A stretch of 64,000 nt of DNA from the NCBI GenBank assembly GCA_948567375.1, contig OX419755.1, positions 75,538,931-75,602,930 on the forward strand, written 5' to 3'. Below are positions 45,301-58,505 of this stretch, piece after piece. The stretch is from Lunularia cruciata. Its lineage: Eukaryota > Streptophyta > Marchantiopsida > Lunulariales > Lunulariaceae. A program made the position numbers and the translations under genes. The notes beneath the pieces were generated by a model, which was not told the origin of the DNA, did not search any database, and saw only the letters and a list, made by a program, of their open reading frames with translations. The first letter of the stretch is position 1, and every line of letters starts with the position of its first letter.

Positions 45301-46834
45301 AGATTCCTAATAAAAGATATCTTTGTGTTGAGCAATTGCTAAGTTCTTTAAGCCATTAGCATCAATCTTCAAAATATCTCTATTTGTTGAGAACATATGC
45401 TTACCCAAGTGGCATTTAGATGCATACGTATCACAATAAATAGCTTTAGGTAAATCTAGATCTTGTCAAGGATCAAGAAGTAGGGAGAGAAGGATGCTAA
45501 GGAGGCTTGCCAACTAAACCAATAACCTATAGTCAAACAAGGTAACTAGAGATCACAATCTCCTAAGTGGCATCTCTACAACCCATACTTATGCATTTTT
45601 CTCTAGACCACTAATCTCTCACACTCTAAATCACTCTCTCTACTAAACCATCTACCTCAAGGGGAATTCAATAGTTAGTATGCTGATAAATCAAGACCTT
45701 TTCAAACAAGTCCTCAAACTCTCCCAAAAACTCTATACTTTGATCAATCAAGACCTTGGCTAGTGTACCAAAATGATTACAAACTAGATCTAGGAATGAG
45801 TAAGTTCTTCCCTCATTGGGCTTGTCATGAAGTACCACCAACTCAATCCACTTGGAAAAGTGCTCCACCATAACCAAAATATACAAATGATGTCTTATAA
45901 TCAATAGTAAATGTCTAAAAAAGTCTAAACTTCAATGGTTACCTAGCTCCATGATAGGTAGTGGGTATAATTATGGAGTAAGAGCATTGAATGATGCTCT
46001 AATGTAGTCACAAACCACATATTTAGAAACAAACTAATATACATTGGTTTGTATGCTATGCCACCAATAATAGCTCTAAAGTAAACTATATGTTTGCTTT
46101 ACTCCAAAATGTCTTAGCTATTCATGAGAATATCATGGTCTTTGAGAGATAAGGAGTATTACTCACACTCTACCATCCTTTCATACCCGATGAAGATATC
46201 TACCTTCCAATCTAACCAATAGGCTTATTGATGGACACAATCTCTCTTCTTGGCACCATTTGTGCCACCTATAATCCCAATCAAGTGCAAAGATTACTAG
46301 TTTATCATTAAGACATCATCATGAATATCTTGTTGACTTGTACCAATATCTCCCAATTTTGGATTTGAGACCTCAACAACCCCTCTTTTCTACATTCAGA
46401 GAGATCTCACAAAAGCCTTAGTCAATGTACAAAAAAGGCAAATGCATGCCAATCTAGCACCATCTCCTCATACATACCACCATACCAAATGTGCTCCAAT
46501 TTGATCATGCTTGCTAGTACATAGAATTCTACTCAACTTATTTGCATCATGGTTCACCACTCCATATTTGTGAGTAACAATGAACTCATACTATTGTAAA
46601 ATAAAAGCCCATTTTGCAAGCTGCCTTGAAAGCTTATCAGACTCCATCAACCAATTCAATAGTTGATGATCAATGATGAGAATGAAAGACTTACCTCCAT
46701 TGAATTGTTGGAGCAACTAGCATAAGCCATCACAAACTCCTTCCTCTCACCATCCTCTTGGGTGAGCATTGCTTTAAGCCCCAATGTATTCCAATCATTA
46801 TGAACATGGAATGTGCATTGTTGTGAAGTGGACA

Positions 46835-48440
46835 AATTACCCTTAAAGAGAGTTGTCTTTGTGTTTTTAGGAGAATCCCAAAGGATCCTTTATTTCACAC
46901 ACTTAGGGAATAATATTTCAATGATTGCATATCTAAATAGGGTGTGGTTTATCTCATTGGAAGCATTCTGAAAGGCTTTCCATTGATACCTAAATTATAA
47001 TATTTGGACATTTGTAGCAAAAGTTACAAGCATTTGAACTTTGGAGTGTTCATACCTTTATCGTGGTGTAGACTTTTGTGGTGATACAGACCTTCATAGT
47101 GATGGAAGTATTCATTTTAGTATAGAACTTTGGGGTTGATATCTTTGTGATTACATCTTCAAATTGTGCATGCTTGATCCCATTGGAAGTGTCTTTTGAA
47201 GGGCTTTTCATAAACACCCAAATTGTAAGGCCTTGAAGTTTGCAGAAAAATTTACAACCATTTGAAGAAAAATTTAAGATCATAAATTTTGGGATAACAA
47301 CTTGAGGTAAGGATCACCTTTGGCCTAGAAAACACCTTTGAGTAGGAAGCATGATAGTGCATGCTTTGAGGTTGATATGATTGCATGTCCAAATTGAGTG
47401 TATTTTATCTCATTGGAAGAATCTTCTGAAGGATTTTCCATAAATACAAAAAGCATGGTGTTTGGTGGTTTGTTGCAAAAATTACAAACATCTAAAAACA
47501 CCTTTGGGTTCACAACCTTTGGCTTGGAACACGCCTTTGGGTAGGGATCACCTTTGGGCTACCATAAAATAGCATCTTGACTTTTGGTGCAAGTTGGGGC
47601 TGATGTGCAGGAATCACCTTTGGCTTGATACCTATCACACAACTACAACTAGACTTTTGGTACAAGTTGGGGTTGACTTTAGGTGGATACATGTCTACTC
47701 GTGGTGGGTTGGGCAGTTGTTTATTTGGGGCTTTGGAGCACTTTAGAGGAGGCATTGCATGATTCCACAAGGAGGTTGGAGATTCAAGGAGAAATTATCA
47801 AGGATTGAGGGTTCAAGAGTTCTTGACTGATATGTTGATAGGGATTGAAGGAGAAAGGTTTGATGGTTTAAGATTTCTTAAGATCAAATGTGGATTGATT
47901 GAGAAAAGGTTTTCAAGATCTCAAGAAAGAAGGAGCACAAATATCTAAATTAATGGGATAGGTTGATTGGAAAGAGTGGGTTTTAACAAGAAGGGTTCTT
48001 AATTGACAAAGAAAGAAGGGTCTTCAAGAGTTTTAATAAATTTACAATGGAGGAAAATAAGTTTCAAGAGTTTTGGATCAATTGATAGAGAATTGAAAGG
48101 TTTAAGGATTTTATGAGTTCTTTTGACTAGGGATTGACATGAGGAAGGCTTGTTAATACTTATTGATAATCAAGAAGGAGGTTTTTAACATTGATAGGAA
48201 CTGAGGGAAGAGATATTATACTTCATATATTTGGGAAGAAATTTATACTTTGTAAACTTATTTGAGTAAATATCTTGAGTTTAATAAAATCTTAACTTAA
48301 CAATGTTCCAATACGTGTCAAAAATTATGTTTGTAATGAATGAAGGATTGAGAAGTAATTGGATTAGATTAGAAGTTGTAGCCAAACACACCCAATTTCT
48401 ATTGAGCAAGGATTCTAGTCTTCTTGTAGTTGAAAACTAA
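46835..48440 (+). mobile_element. Insertion in element D, related to the X family 5' region
   Basis: RNase H coding of element D breaks off after FALILRRP (about 48480) and resumes at 46830, so about 1.6 kb were inserted. The insert, on the plus strand, matches the X copy 1 leader around 3250-3410: an ATTTCAATGA block, CATTGGAAGC, AAAGGCTTTCCATTG and GTTACAAGCATTTGAA. Neither end could be fixed to the base and I found no clear target duplication. No ORF remains. Confidence 0.5.
46920..47505 (+). repeat. Three degenerate tandem units of about 225 bp
   Basis: The block TCTCATTGGAAG...GAAGGCTTTCCAT...AAGTTACAAGCATTTGAA occurs near 46950-47040 and recurs, diverged, near 47177-47262 (CCCATTGGAAGTGTC, TTTACAACCATTTGAAG) and near 47402-47497 (TCTCATTGGAAGAATC, ATTACAAACATCT). 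X copy 1 has it once, so it was multiplied in this copy. Confidence 0.65.
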
Positions 48441-49464
48441 ACTCCATGATAAGATCTTATGATTGGTCTCCTAAGAATAAGAGCAAATATCAACCTCTCC
48501 TTGTGCTCTATAAAATCTCTCTTTTGCTCATCTCCCTAACACCACTCCTATGTAAGCTTGTTTAGCTTTCTCAAGACCTTTGGCAATTGCACTAAATCTT
48601 CTAACATATAGGCAAATAGAAGTTTGCCAACTCAAGGAATGTTTGCACTCTACTTTCATCTATAGCCAAGGAATATATGCAATATACTCCACCTTGGTCT
48701 ATTGAACACCAATTCCACCAAGGTAGATTGTGTGACCCAAATACTCAACCTACTCTTAGAAGAATTTGCATCTCCCAAGATGTAATTTGAGTTTATGAGA
48801 TCTCAATCTCCCTAATACCTCCAATAAATGTTTCTCATGCTCCTCCACAATAGAACTATAGACCAAAATATCATCAATATAGCACCAAAAAATCTAATAT
48901 TGATAGGTTCTTGTCCATGAAGCTCTAGAGTCATGGATAAGAACCTATCAATATTAAGATTTAACTCAAATAATAAGAACCACCATTGATGTAATATATC
49001 CTTGCCATGAAGATCAACAACCCAAAATGATATCTTGGACTTGTCTTCCTTCTTGATCAACAACTGATGATATCTTACTTGAAGATCTAAAGTACTAAAG
49101 ACCTTTTCATACCTAATTGTATCAAAGATTTACTCAAATGTAGGTATAACATATAGATTAGCCCTAGTCTATTGGTTGACAAGATGGTAATCTTTGCAAG
49201 CTACTTATCCATGCAATTCCCATACATATCTCTCTTGGCTAAGATCATTGTAGCTGAAGCATACTCTCTTGGAGAAAACTCTACCAAATCTACCTCAAAA
49301 ATATGTGTAGTCCAATTCTTAATCAAGGCTTTCTCCATATCATTATATTTATAAGGACATTGAAAAATTGATGTATCACTAATCAGGTCAATCCAAATAC
49401 CAAGAACCTTTAGAGAACCTAAATCATTCATACTACAAGTAAAATGTTTTTGGTAACTCTTCAA

Positions 49465-50600
49465 GAATCTCCAAACTCTTAGTCTTTCTCCTCTTATAAG
49501 CTTGGGTCCAATGTTTGGCTCTCAAATATCCACTATAACTACTATAAAGGTAGAAGATGCACTTATTGGTTGCTACATTGAGGCCTAGCTACTATCATAT
49601 GCCCAACTACTAGAGTCCTCAATTTAAAGAAAAAAGCCTTTACTTTAGCCACAAGTTCCATATGTTCTCTAACTTCATCCCAAGTAGACCTTGTGCACCT
49701 AGATGTACCCCAAATAAACCACTCTAACTAGGAGTTATTGGCTATGTACCAAGAATATTATGAACATTGGGTCCATTGCTCCTAGCATGTACCCAAATTG
49801 TCTTGATAGGCAAAGCGCTCACAAGTGTATGATTGGTGATTCTTGTCAAGGGCATTTTCTATTTTTCAGCTAATCCAAGACCCACAATCTAGGTCAAACA
49901 ATTCAAGTCCATATCTTGACCTAGCACCTTATGCCTAGATCTCTTTGACATTGTTGAGAGGATGATAATATTGCTATAGAAACCCATTACCCTCTCTTTC
50001 TCTCTCATCAGTGTTGGGCTCCACCAATTGCTATAATTATGAGTTCCAAATAAGTCCAAAATCTCCCTCCAAATAAGCATAGGGGGTTAGGAAACTCATG
50101 AGTTTGGGTAAAGTGACTTTGGGCTACTCTACAAGGTTTGAAATTGCCATAGGTGACCTATTAGCAACTCCTACCATCTAAAACTAGCACCCAACATCCA
50201 AAATATCATTGACTTTAAGGTGTGCTAGTCATTGAATCCCATAATAAGTACATTGTAAAACCTCTCTATGGAAAAGGTTCATCCACCAAAGACAAAGAAA
50301 ACATGGCTAGGATCCAACTTTAGCCACATCCAACAACACTATAGGGAAAAATCATAGATTAGACTTGATATGTACTTGCCATCACTCACTTGCAAGATCC
50401 ACCTATCAAAGTGATATTCTCCAAAGTATATGTTGGAGGATTTGCTTGATGAACTTGGAGATTCTGTAGTATATGCAACATCTCCTAAAATATACCTGAA
50501 CAAGGATCTTACAAACCTCATCCTTGGCTATGTTACCCAAAATGTTTTAGTCTCTACAATTCTAGGAGTAAAAGTAGTCAAGAACAATAGAAAAAGAAAG
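49465..50600. other. Unassigned, probable gag/protease side of element D
   Basis: By position this should carry gag and protease of element D, but decay is too deep for me to read a capsid, zinc knuckle or DTG/DSG motif. No other feature is seen. Confidence 0.35.
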
Positions 50601-51593
50601 AAGTTTCTTTAAAGTATGGAAGATTCAAATCCAAAGTGGAAGTTTTCATCCAATCTAAAGAAGTGTACTTTGCATTGGTGTGAGCAAAGACTTCAGACTC
50701 AAATAAAAAGGAGGAATTCCAATCCAAGGACATTTGTACTCTACAGTGGAGGATATAGGTTAGTTAGAGTAAAAAGAAATCTTGCCTTGGGTTGATGTGA
50801 GCCAATCCAAGTTTCTCAACTAAATAGCTACCTTTGGCCATATGATATTAAGCTAAGTGTCATCAATGGAAAGATAATTTGTGTGATCCCATATTTGAAA
50901 AGGACTAGGAGGAAACATGAGGTTGGCATGAATTCTTGACTAAAGAATGATTGGGTATAGGAGAACTATAAATTAGGAATGTGCAATGTAGATTTTATAT
51001 TGATTTTACCTAGGGTAGTTCAAGAAGTGTAGGAAATAGCAGATAGATCCAAGAACAAGTAGCTAGACTAATTTTGACAAGAGCTTGTGAGATTGAGAGT
51101 GACAAGATGCAAAAAAAGAGTAAAAGGCAGATGCCAACCATTTTGGTTAGTGTGGTACCCACATTTTTTGTTTTGAGTTGGTTTAAGGGGTTTTCAAAGA
51201 AGAAGTGCACAATTGAAGGGGAATTAAGTGCAAAGGATGGAAGAAAGAAGACAATTCACACTTTTGTATTGACCCAAAGAAAGTCAACCTTAGGTCAGTA
51301 ATTGTTAGTACTCAAATCAGATATGTCAAAGTTCAACCCAAAGTAAGGATAATTCACCTTGGGGTGATCACCTCAATGCAAAGATAGTGTAACAAATTTC
51401 CTTTGGGTTGGAAATTCAAGATTGTACCGCACACAAAAACGGCTAAGGCACGAGTGGGAGAAATTGACAATGATAAGAGAAGTGCATGCAAAAGGTGTGA
51501 TTTCTCGGTAGACAAGCATTCAAAGAATAACTAAGAAATATCAGACTATAAAGTCAAGTTCTAAATCAAGAAGGAGATGAATGACAATTTCCT

Positions 51594-54166
51594 TTGCCTT
51601 TGCAAAGTTGTACTGGGGGAGACCAAGGAAGAGGAGTGGTAGTGAGTGAATTTTTGAGGAATCCAAAGGGTTGCACGAGAGTTGCACGTCCAGGGGACGG
51701 GAGAATTACCTTGCAAAAGCATATCACAAAGGAGAGTAGAATGAAAGGAATCAAGAAGTACCCTACACTGGCAATGAGGAACCTAGTGATTAGGAGATTA
51801 GATTTGATGGCTTGCATCAAAGTTCTCAGTAAAATTTGTATTACTTTCCTTACATAGAATTGGAACTTGAGTTTTCCTAATTTCATGGTAAAGATCACAG
51901 CCAGTAGTGTGTAGATAGGCCAGCAATGGTAGAGAAGAGAGGCAATCCAGCTTGATGGACAAAGTTGGATTGGAGATTGGTGTTAGGCAAAGAGGGTGAG
52001 GAAGAGCATGGAACTACGTTCTTGGAGGAAGGAGAAGTTGCAGAAGAAACCCAAGAGATTAGAAATTTGTTTACCTCAAAGTGTGCAAAGAATGGGTACA
52101 AGGTGGAGACTTATTGGAACTTAGTGTGGAGGAGTATCATAAGTGCGATGATGGACTTGTTTAAATCCAAGCACACTACCTACATTACGAAGCAACAAAC
52201 GGTGTTCTTCCATAAAATATTTTCAGGAGAGCCAATCAATTGAGCAAAGTGTTTCTATCAAAGGATGCAATAGATGGTGCTGAATTAGAGGAGTTTGACA
52301 CCACCACACTATTTTGTGCCTTTTGTAGTGCATTTTACCTCAGGTTGAATTTGTTGAGTAACAATGAGAAGAAGAAAGTTGTATCACATTTCCATCTTGA
52401 TCTACGTCAAGAAGCCGATGACAAGGAGCAACAATACATTTGGCAGTTGAGAAGCAATGATGACCATTATGCAAGAATAGGATAGGATAGAAAGATGTTT
52501 GTACTCCTACCAAGAAAGAAGAAGAGAAGTTGACCTAAGGTGGAGAGCTTGCCAATGCGGCCTTGTAAGTTAAGAAGGATTGGGCAGAGAGAAGGAAAGC
52601 AAATCCAACATATTGCATCAAAAGAGGAGGTCAAATCAGAAGGCAAAGCAGAGTCTGCATTAGATGGGGTTGGAAGAAGAAGAAGCAGAGTTAACAATGT
52701 GAAGTGAAGAATCCAACGAGGAGAGTAAGAGTGAAGTTGAGGTGCAAAACAATCAAGAGGAGATTTTTATGCAAGAAGAAATTGAGCAGCAGGAGGTAGG
52801 AGAGGGAATTGTGCTGGAGTTAGTGATTGAAGGAGAAGAAGGATTGGTGGCCGAGCCAAGGCAATACATGCAAGAAGGAGAGAGTTCAAAGGTGGCACGT
52901 CAAATCATCAATTTGGATGACGATGAAAGTTTGGAGGACGATGTATCCTTGATAATACAAAGATCCCAACTTCATAGTAAAGCATCGGACTTAGAAGGGA
53001 AGAGCAAGATTGATGAAGTCCTTGAAGAAAAGGAAGAAGAAGAAGAAGGGTGTAAGGGACGGGAGTACCTTCAAGATGTTGTATGTTTGTTGTTGCTGCA
53101 GATGGAGAAGAAGAAGAAGGAGGAGATGCAAAGCAGACATTCCGATGTGCAGAATGTATTGCAGGTGTTGGAGAAATTATAATACGAGAATCTGAAGTTG
53201 TAGGAGAGTATGATTAGAGGAGAGGAGGAAAGAGGAATACTATGAGTAGATATGCAGCATTGCAAAAGAAGATAAACAAGAATCTGCAAGAGAAGTTTGA
53301 GAAGCAAGGAAGGGAGTTAGTAGTAAAAGTGAAGGAAGTCATGCTAGAGAGACTTTGGGTAGAGAAGTTACAAGCTGAAGTAAAGTTAGAACAAGAAAAT
53401 AGAAGGGAATTGGTTGAAGCCAAGGAGGAAGAGCTCAATGCATTTTGACAAAAGGTAGAAGAGAAGACAACAGCATGGCAACGGGAATTGACCAAGCGCC
53501 ATCAAGAAGAAGGGAGGTTGAGAGATTTGGTGAAGATGTTGAAGGTGAAGATTGATTAATATGTGAAGGAATTGGAGGATTGCACAATAGAGTATGAGGA
53601 GGAGTTGAAGATAAGTAAAGCTGAGATGGAGGAGGAGAGGCAAACGAAGCAATCAATGGAATCAGTTGAAGAAGCAATCATAGAGATGAAGGTGAGGTTA
53701 AGCACTGAAGCCAAAGTAAGAATGGAGGAATCAAGGTTACATGAGTTATGATTGCTTGTGCAGGAGACGAGGAGTAAGAATGCAAAGGACTAGGAATTGA
53801 ATGCCTTGTTAATAAGTCTTAGAACTTGGATAGATAGGAAGATGTTAGGTGTAGAGAATAACATTTCTATCAGGCTGGGTTTGATTAAATTGGAATTACA
53901 TAATCTTTGGAATACTGCATATATCAGACCTAAAGTAAGAGAGGTAGTAGTGCATATGTCTTTGGATTTGTCATTTGATTTATTAGAGAAGAGTGGGTTA
54001 TGAGATAAGGAGATAGATAGATTACCAAGAGGTTATTGCAGATCAGAGTGACAATGTGTTAGAATTTGTAGAAGAGTTGGAAGCTGTAGAACCCAAAGAA
54101 CATGAGGTGAAGAGATTTTCATCGGGTTTAAAAGCCAAAGTCGAGGTTGACATCAGATCGGATTAG
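51594..54166 (+). pseudogene. X-element ORF: acidic long coiled-coil protein, unrecognised
   Basis: Broken ORF read across frameshifts. N-terminal block: TLQKHITKESRMKGIKKYPT, RNLVIRRLDLMACIKVLSKI (51690-51840). Globular, Cys/aromatic block: TTLFCAFCSAFYLRLNLL, KKKVVSHFHLDLRQ (52290-52400). Strongly acidic linker at 52742-53060 (INLDDDESLEDDVSL, EVLEEKEEEEEG), then EYLQDVVCLLLLQMEKKKKE. A long coiled coil follows at 53160-53750 (LQEKFEKQGRELVVKVKEVM, KLQAEVKLEQENRRELVEA, KELEDCTIEYEEELK). The C-terminal block is at 53797-54110 (NALLISLRTWIDRKMLGVEN). All blocks after the globular one recur in copy 4, and the order is kept in copy 3. Estimated intact size is at least 700 residues. I recognise no known family; a gag-like structural role is only a guess. 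Confidence 0.55.
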
Positions 54167-54286
54167 GACTAGTTTTGAGATATGAGAAGGTAGATATGAA
54201 GAGGTGCATTATCATTTTGGAGCAACAAGTTGGTAAAGTTGTTAGTAAACCATTTAGGGAGTTAGATAATTGTCAAGAGCTCAATC

Positions 54287-54294
54287 TATTTAAA
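54287..54294 (+). promoter_or_regulatory. Conserved TATA-like box of X
   Basis: TATTTAAA, 646 bp from the right end. Equivalents: TATTTAAG at 4253-4260 (667 bp from its end) and CTTAAG at 62429-62434 on the minus strand (about 673 bp). The flanking ATAAAGCAAAATGTTGTGAAG and GCTTGAGCTTAATTCCAAG segments (quoted in part) are also shared, which suggests a common transcription start region. Confidence 0.5.
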
Positions 54295-57200
54295 GGAGAC
54301 CTTCGTGTAAAATGTTGTTCAATTTTCATATTCTTGAGAATAGATAAAGCAAAATGTTGTGAAGTAGTGCTCATCGCTTGAGCTTAATTCCAAGTATCAA
54401 TCTTGTGATTGTGTTTGTGAGTGTGTGTAGAATTTTGAAGTGCAAGTCAGTGTGTTTGTTAGATGTTGGATTCCGCAACCATGATCTTCATTATGTGTGT
54501 TTGATCTTGAGTGAAATGCAATTGAAGTAATGCCTTGACAAATATGAGAGGAATTGTAGTGTTGGTAGTATTTTGCATTTGTGAGTGTAGCGTTGAGTTG
54601 ATGTGCAGCAATTTTGATCAAGGAAGTTGTGCCTTTAGTAGAGGGGTGGAACATAATTTTGAGGTGAAGTAGCCATTTTTGGGAAGGACTGAATCATTAG
54701 AATTGAGTTTGTTTCCACAAAATTAAATGATTTGTGATTATGGGTGACAAATTGTTATGACAAGACTGCAAGTGATTGCTTGTTACTATCTTGTTTCCAC
54801 TTGAGAGATTAAAGAAGCAACCAAGAAGAATTACTTGTTACTATTTGACTTTTTATTTGACCAATTCTAAATTGTATCTTTGCAGGAATAAAATTTACTG
54901 ACTTGATTACCGCAAAGGTGATATTTGCCGGGTTGTCACAGTTAGGAACTTGGTAAATTGTAGGTTAGATATGATAGTGTGATTCAAAGTCCTGGCCAAA
55001 TTGCAAATTACCTTCTTAGTATGGAATTAGAACCTTAGTTTCTAAGGGTTGATGACAACTAGCAACTGTGAGGAGAGCCCTATAGAAGTGTGGAAGAGAG
55101 GGAATCTCATTACTTGGACTAAGGATGATTGGAGATTTGTGTTGTGATTGGATGCAAGAGAACCAACAATGATTACCTTTGATTGGGAGTGTGATGCCTT
55201 GAAAGAGACTAAAGAGGTGAAGATGTCATTTAGTTAGCCACGGTAGAAGAATGACTACAAAGTAGAAATGTATGTTGATCCAATGAAACAAAGTATCATC
55301 AGGGGTATGATGTCAATGATGAAGCCATAATGCACAATGTATATAACCAAGAAACAAGTGGTGCTTTTCCACATGATGTTTAAAGATGCTAGTGTAAATT
55401 GGGTGGCATGTTTCTATTAAAGGATAAGGCACATGATTATGCAATGGAATATGGATTTGCCATCCCATTACTTTGTTTTGTTTGCAGCTCACCTCTATAT
55501 TGGGTTGAATCTGATGATAGCCAAGGAACAACAAAGCTTGGTGTCCCACTTCCATCCTGATTTGCATAGAGCTGTTGATCTTGTCAAATTGAAGTATATC
55601 AAAGAAGGGTATCAAAAAGTAATGATAACCTTGGTGTTGAAACTAAGGGAGAGATCTCAACCCAAGGATGTGGTGTCACTAGAGAAGAGAAGGAAAAATA
55701 TTGTGTAAATCATCCTCAAGCCATAGCAATCAGAGATTTTTCCTCAGGTGCAAAAGACGAGGAGGTTGAGTCAAACTCAAGGTCAAAAGAAGAAGAGGAG
55801 TTATGTTAAGGACTCGGGATTCAGATACTAAGAATAAAGGAGAACCTAAGGTACAACAAGACATCATGGAGGAGGAAGATGAAAGATTGAATCTGGAGTT
55901 TGATGAGGAAATTGATTGAATGAATGTATAAAATTAACCAATGAGGAAGAACCTCTAGAAGAAGTAGAGGAAGCCCAAATGTTTGTTCACCACGGACCTC
56001 AATCACATTTCTTGTAAAGGTCACTTTGAAGTGACTTAAGTGAGCATGAGTTGATAAGTATGAAGGAACCTTAGCTTGGAGTAACGAGACAAAGACCCAG
56101 ACCAAAGTTACAAAACATTTGAGTCAAATGAGGAAGAGGAGAATGAGACACCATGATTCAAGGAGTTAACTACTTATCAAGTGTAGTGTGTCCTTTGTTG
56201 GTTTACTTGCAAGAGTAGTTGCAAGAATTCAAGGTGGAGCATCCCAATTTAAAGATGGAGTTGCAATTGGCAAATGTACTATAGGTACAAATTTAGGAGT
56301 TGTAGTTGACTTTAGTGCGGGTACAACAAGAAGCCAAAGTACTTCAAGTTGATGTTGTCATGCAAAAACAATTGTTAGAAGACTTACAAGAGAGCTATGA
56401 TCAACATGGGAAATACTTACACCAACAAACAAACAAACTTTGTGAGATGAAGTTGGAGTTTGCCAAGATGGAAGATGTGCCCATACAAATGAACAAGGAG
56501 TTAACTCAACAAGCAACATGACTTGAGCAACAGGCCAATACACTTGCCAACTTGAGTGAAACAACGGATTGTAAAGATCCAAAATGGATGTTGGACAATG
56601 AGTGTAGGAAGAATAGCGGCTCCACATTTAATCTAGCAAGCTAATTCCAAGTTGGTTAAATGGAATGAATTCATTAGGGCCTTGGAAGCAAAGCACTGTG
56701 AAGAACAAGTTGGTATCCCATAGAAACAATTGGAAGAGGAATGAATTGAGTTGAGGACCAAACCCAATGCAAGTCAAGGTTTAGAGAAGAAGGATTGGAC
56801 TTGATGAATTTGGCAACTTAGTCATTCAAGGTGATGTTAAGCATGGAAACCAAGGTGGAGCTACAATAGTCATATTTTCATAAGTTGAAGTTATAGGTGC
56901 AAGAGACTTGTAGGAGACATGCACACAATGTAGATATGAATCAATTGTTGATTAGTCTTAAAGAACATGTAGACAAAAAAGTAGGAGAAGTGTTAGATAA
57001 ACTTTGTATTTGGTTACACTTAGTAAACTTTGAAGTAGATAGTGTAGCTTCCTTATTAGTTAATCTAACAATGATTTGTTCCAAGGTAGTAGACATCAGA
57101 GTGTAGGTGGATTTGGTGGAGTTATTTGAGGCACTTGAGAGAGTTACATAGGGAGAGAGAGACCTCATATAGATTGATAGCACTTTGCTTGCAGTATAGA

Positions 57201-58097
57201 CCAATAGTATGACTACAATAGAGGTAGTGGAACCCAAAGTGCAGGAGGCTTTAGTAATTACTTTGGGTGTAGAAGCCAAAGTATTAGCTAGCAAAGTAGG
57301 ACCACTTGGTTCAATCCAAGTAAATAGCAATTATAGACCCAAAGTAGCAATTTTTCAAGTAGAGTTGCTTCATATCTACAACATTGGTGGAAGTAGGTTT
57401 AACAATTAAGTAGTGTTGGTAGTTTTTGTAACTTATGAGTGGTCTAACTACTTACCATAGAAATTTGAAGGTTTTTGTATTCAATATGAGCAAAAGGTGA
57501 CTAAAGTGAAGTAACATCTCAGTACTCATTACTTTTGGGATGTTTGTTGAATGTGGTTGTTTGTGAATGTTTGAACAATTTTGGATGCAAGTGAAGGTGT
57601 AGTTAGATGTTGGATTTTGAAACCTGAATTTCCTTATGTGTGTTTGATCTTGAGTGAAACACTTGCAAAGCAATGCCTTGACAGATCTTTTGAAATTGTA
57701 GCATTGTCAATACTCAGACTTTGTAGATAGGAACCTAATGTAAATGAAAAATTACTCCTATTTGGAATTTGTACCTTGTGGAAGGTTTAATGCAATTTAA
57801 AGAAGTGATTTCATGATGAGTAGACATCTTCATATTAACTACTCACAATTGAGTTTAAGTGAAACAATGTTGAAGAATTGTGATTTCAAGTGACATTTCA
57901 ACTATTGCAAGACATTTAGTTGATGTTTTCTATCCTCTTTTGTTGATTGCCTTGTTGTTTCTACTTAAGAAGTTAAAGATATGATCAAAATATTTTGTTA
58001 CTTTTCCTCTTTATTTGACTATTCCTAATACATATCTCCATGGCAACAAAGGATTACTAACATATTATTGCAATTTACTACTTTGTGAGTTGTAACA

Positions 58098-58505
58098 TGG
58101 ACCAAGATGGACTATTATGGCCATCTAAAAATTTCCAAATAAATGGTACCATGTCTCTTTGAATCTTGTGCTCCCAACAAGTAAAATTATGATGGTAGGG
58201 TAATTTGTAATCGCATTGGTATTAACGCCATATATCAATATGATAAATGTGCAACATGGTGTAGAGAGACTTGTGTAACCATCTCATTCCTCTCTACATA
58301 CAAGTAATGTTGAAATTTTATGCCAACCTACAATACCATAGCTTGATTGTCCATTGTTGATCCCACTTAACAAATCCAATAAGCATACTCCTTCCATTTG
58401 ATATTGCAAAGCAATAGGTATGGTTTCCAAAGGTGACAAGGTAACATACTCAAGAAGATCATTCATCAAATTGGTCCATTTGTGGCACAAAGACTCCACT
58501 CCAAG
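58098..58505. other. Short stretch between X and LTR A
   Basis: 408 bp with no match to the neighbouring elements and no ORF of interest. It is probably older host sequence into which both inserted. Confidence 0.4.

Larger units (their letters stand above)
45301..49464 (-). pseudogene. Ty3/gypsy pol remnant (element D)
   Basis: Minus strand, blocks in gypsy order from right to left: VEFSPREYASATMILAKRDM near 49280 (start of RT); KISFWVVDLHGKD near 49030; the catalytic box CYIDDILVYSS near 48870, intact; EEHEKHLLEVLGRLRSHKL; FALILRRP near 48490; then an insertion; RNase H from DWNTLGLKAMLTQEDGERKE near 46790; and the integrase core YILVMVEHFSKWIELVVL at 45885 with LIDQSIEFLGEF and, near 45560-45450, ASLASFSPYF. 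The EYASAT...AKKD style differs from the chromoviruses elsewhere in the window. Protease and gag to the right (49465-50600) were not recognised. Frameshifts throughout; no chromodomain seen. Confidence 0.8.
51151..54940 (+). mobile_element. X element copy 2, complete between LTR-like ends
   Basis: 3,790 bp from TGTGGTACCC to GGGTTGTCACA with a perfect 5-bp target duplication, GTTAG at 51146-51150 and 54941-54945. The 5' end sequence is not repeated near the 3' end and no RT, integrase, RNase H or transposase is present. A TATA-like TATTTAAA lies at 54287-54294, 646 bp before the end, at the same place as in copies 1 and 4. This is the layout of one very long LTR (large U3, TATA, R/U5), so the element may be a solo giant LTR. 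It could also be a non-autonomous element of a kind I do not know. Confidence 0.75.
50600..58097 (+). mobile_element. X element copy 3 (older), interrupted by copy 2
   Basis: The right end is TTGTAACA at 58097, matching the X end TTGTCACA. The left end is not defined and is placed near 50600. Coding debris reads DKMQKKSKRQMPTIL just before base 51150 and continues after the younger insert as RNLVNCRLDMIV at 54944, parallel to YPTLAMRNLVIRRLDLMACI in copy 2. Then SHYFVLFAAHLYIGLNLMIA with QSLVSHFHPDLHRA at 55445-55570, a coiled coil at 56306-56560 (QKQLLEDLQESYDQHGKYL) and a C-terminal part at 56897-57260. Stops are more frequent than in the other copies, so it is the oldest. Confidence 0.65.

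Noticed and set aside
51151-54940. X as a cut-and-paste DNA transposon with terminal inverted repeats
   Set aside because: The ends (TGTGGTACCC and the complement TGTGACAACCC) agree only in TGTG and loosely after. TG...CA ends, 5-bp duplications and the TATA position fit an LTR better.
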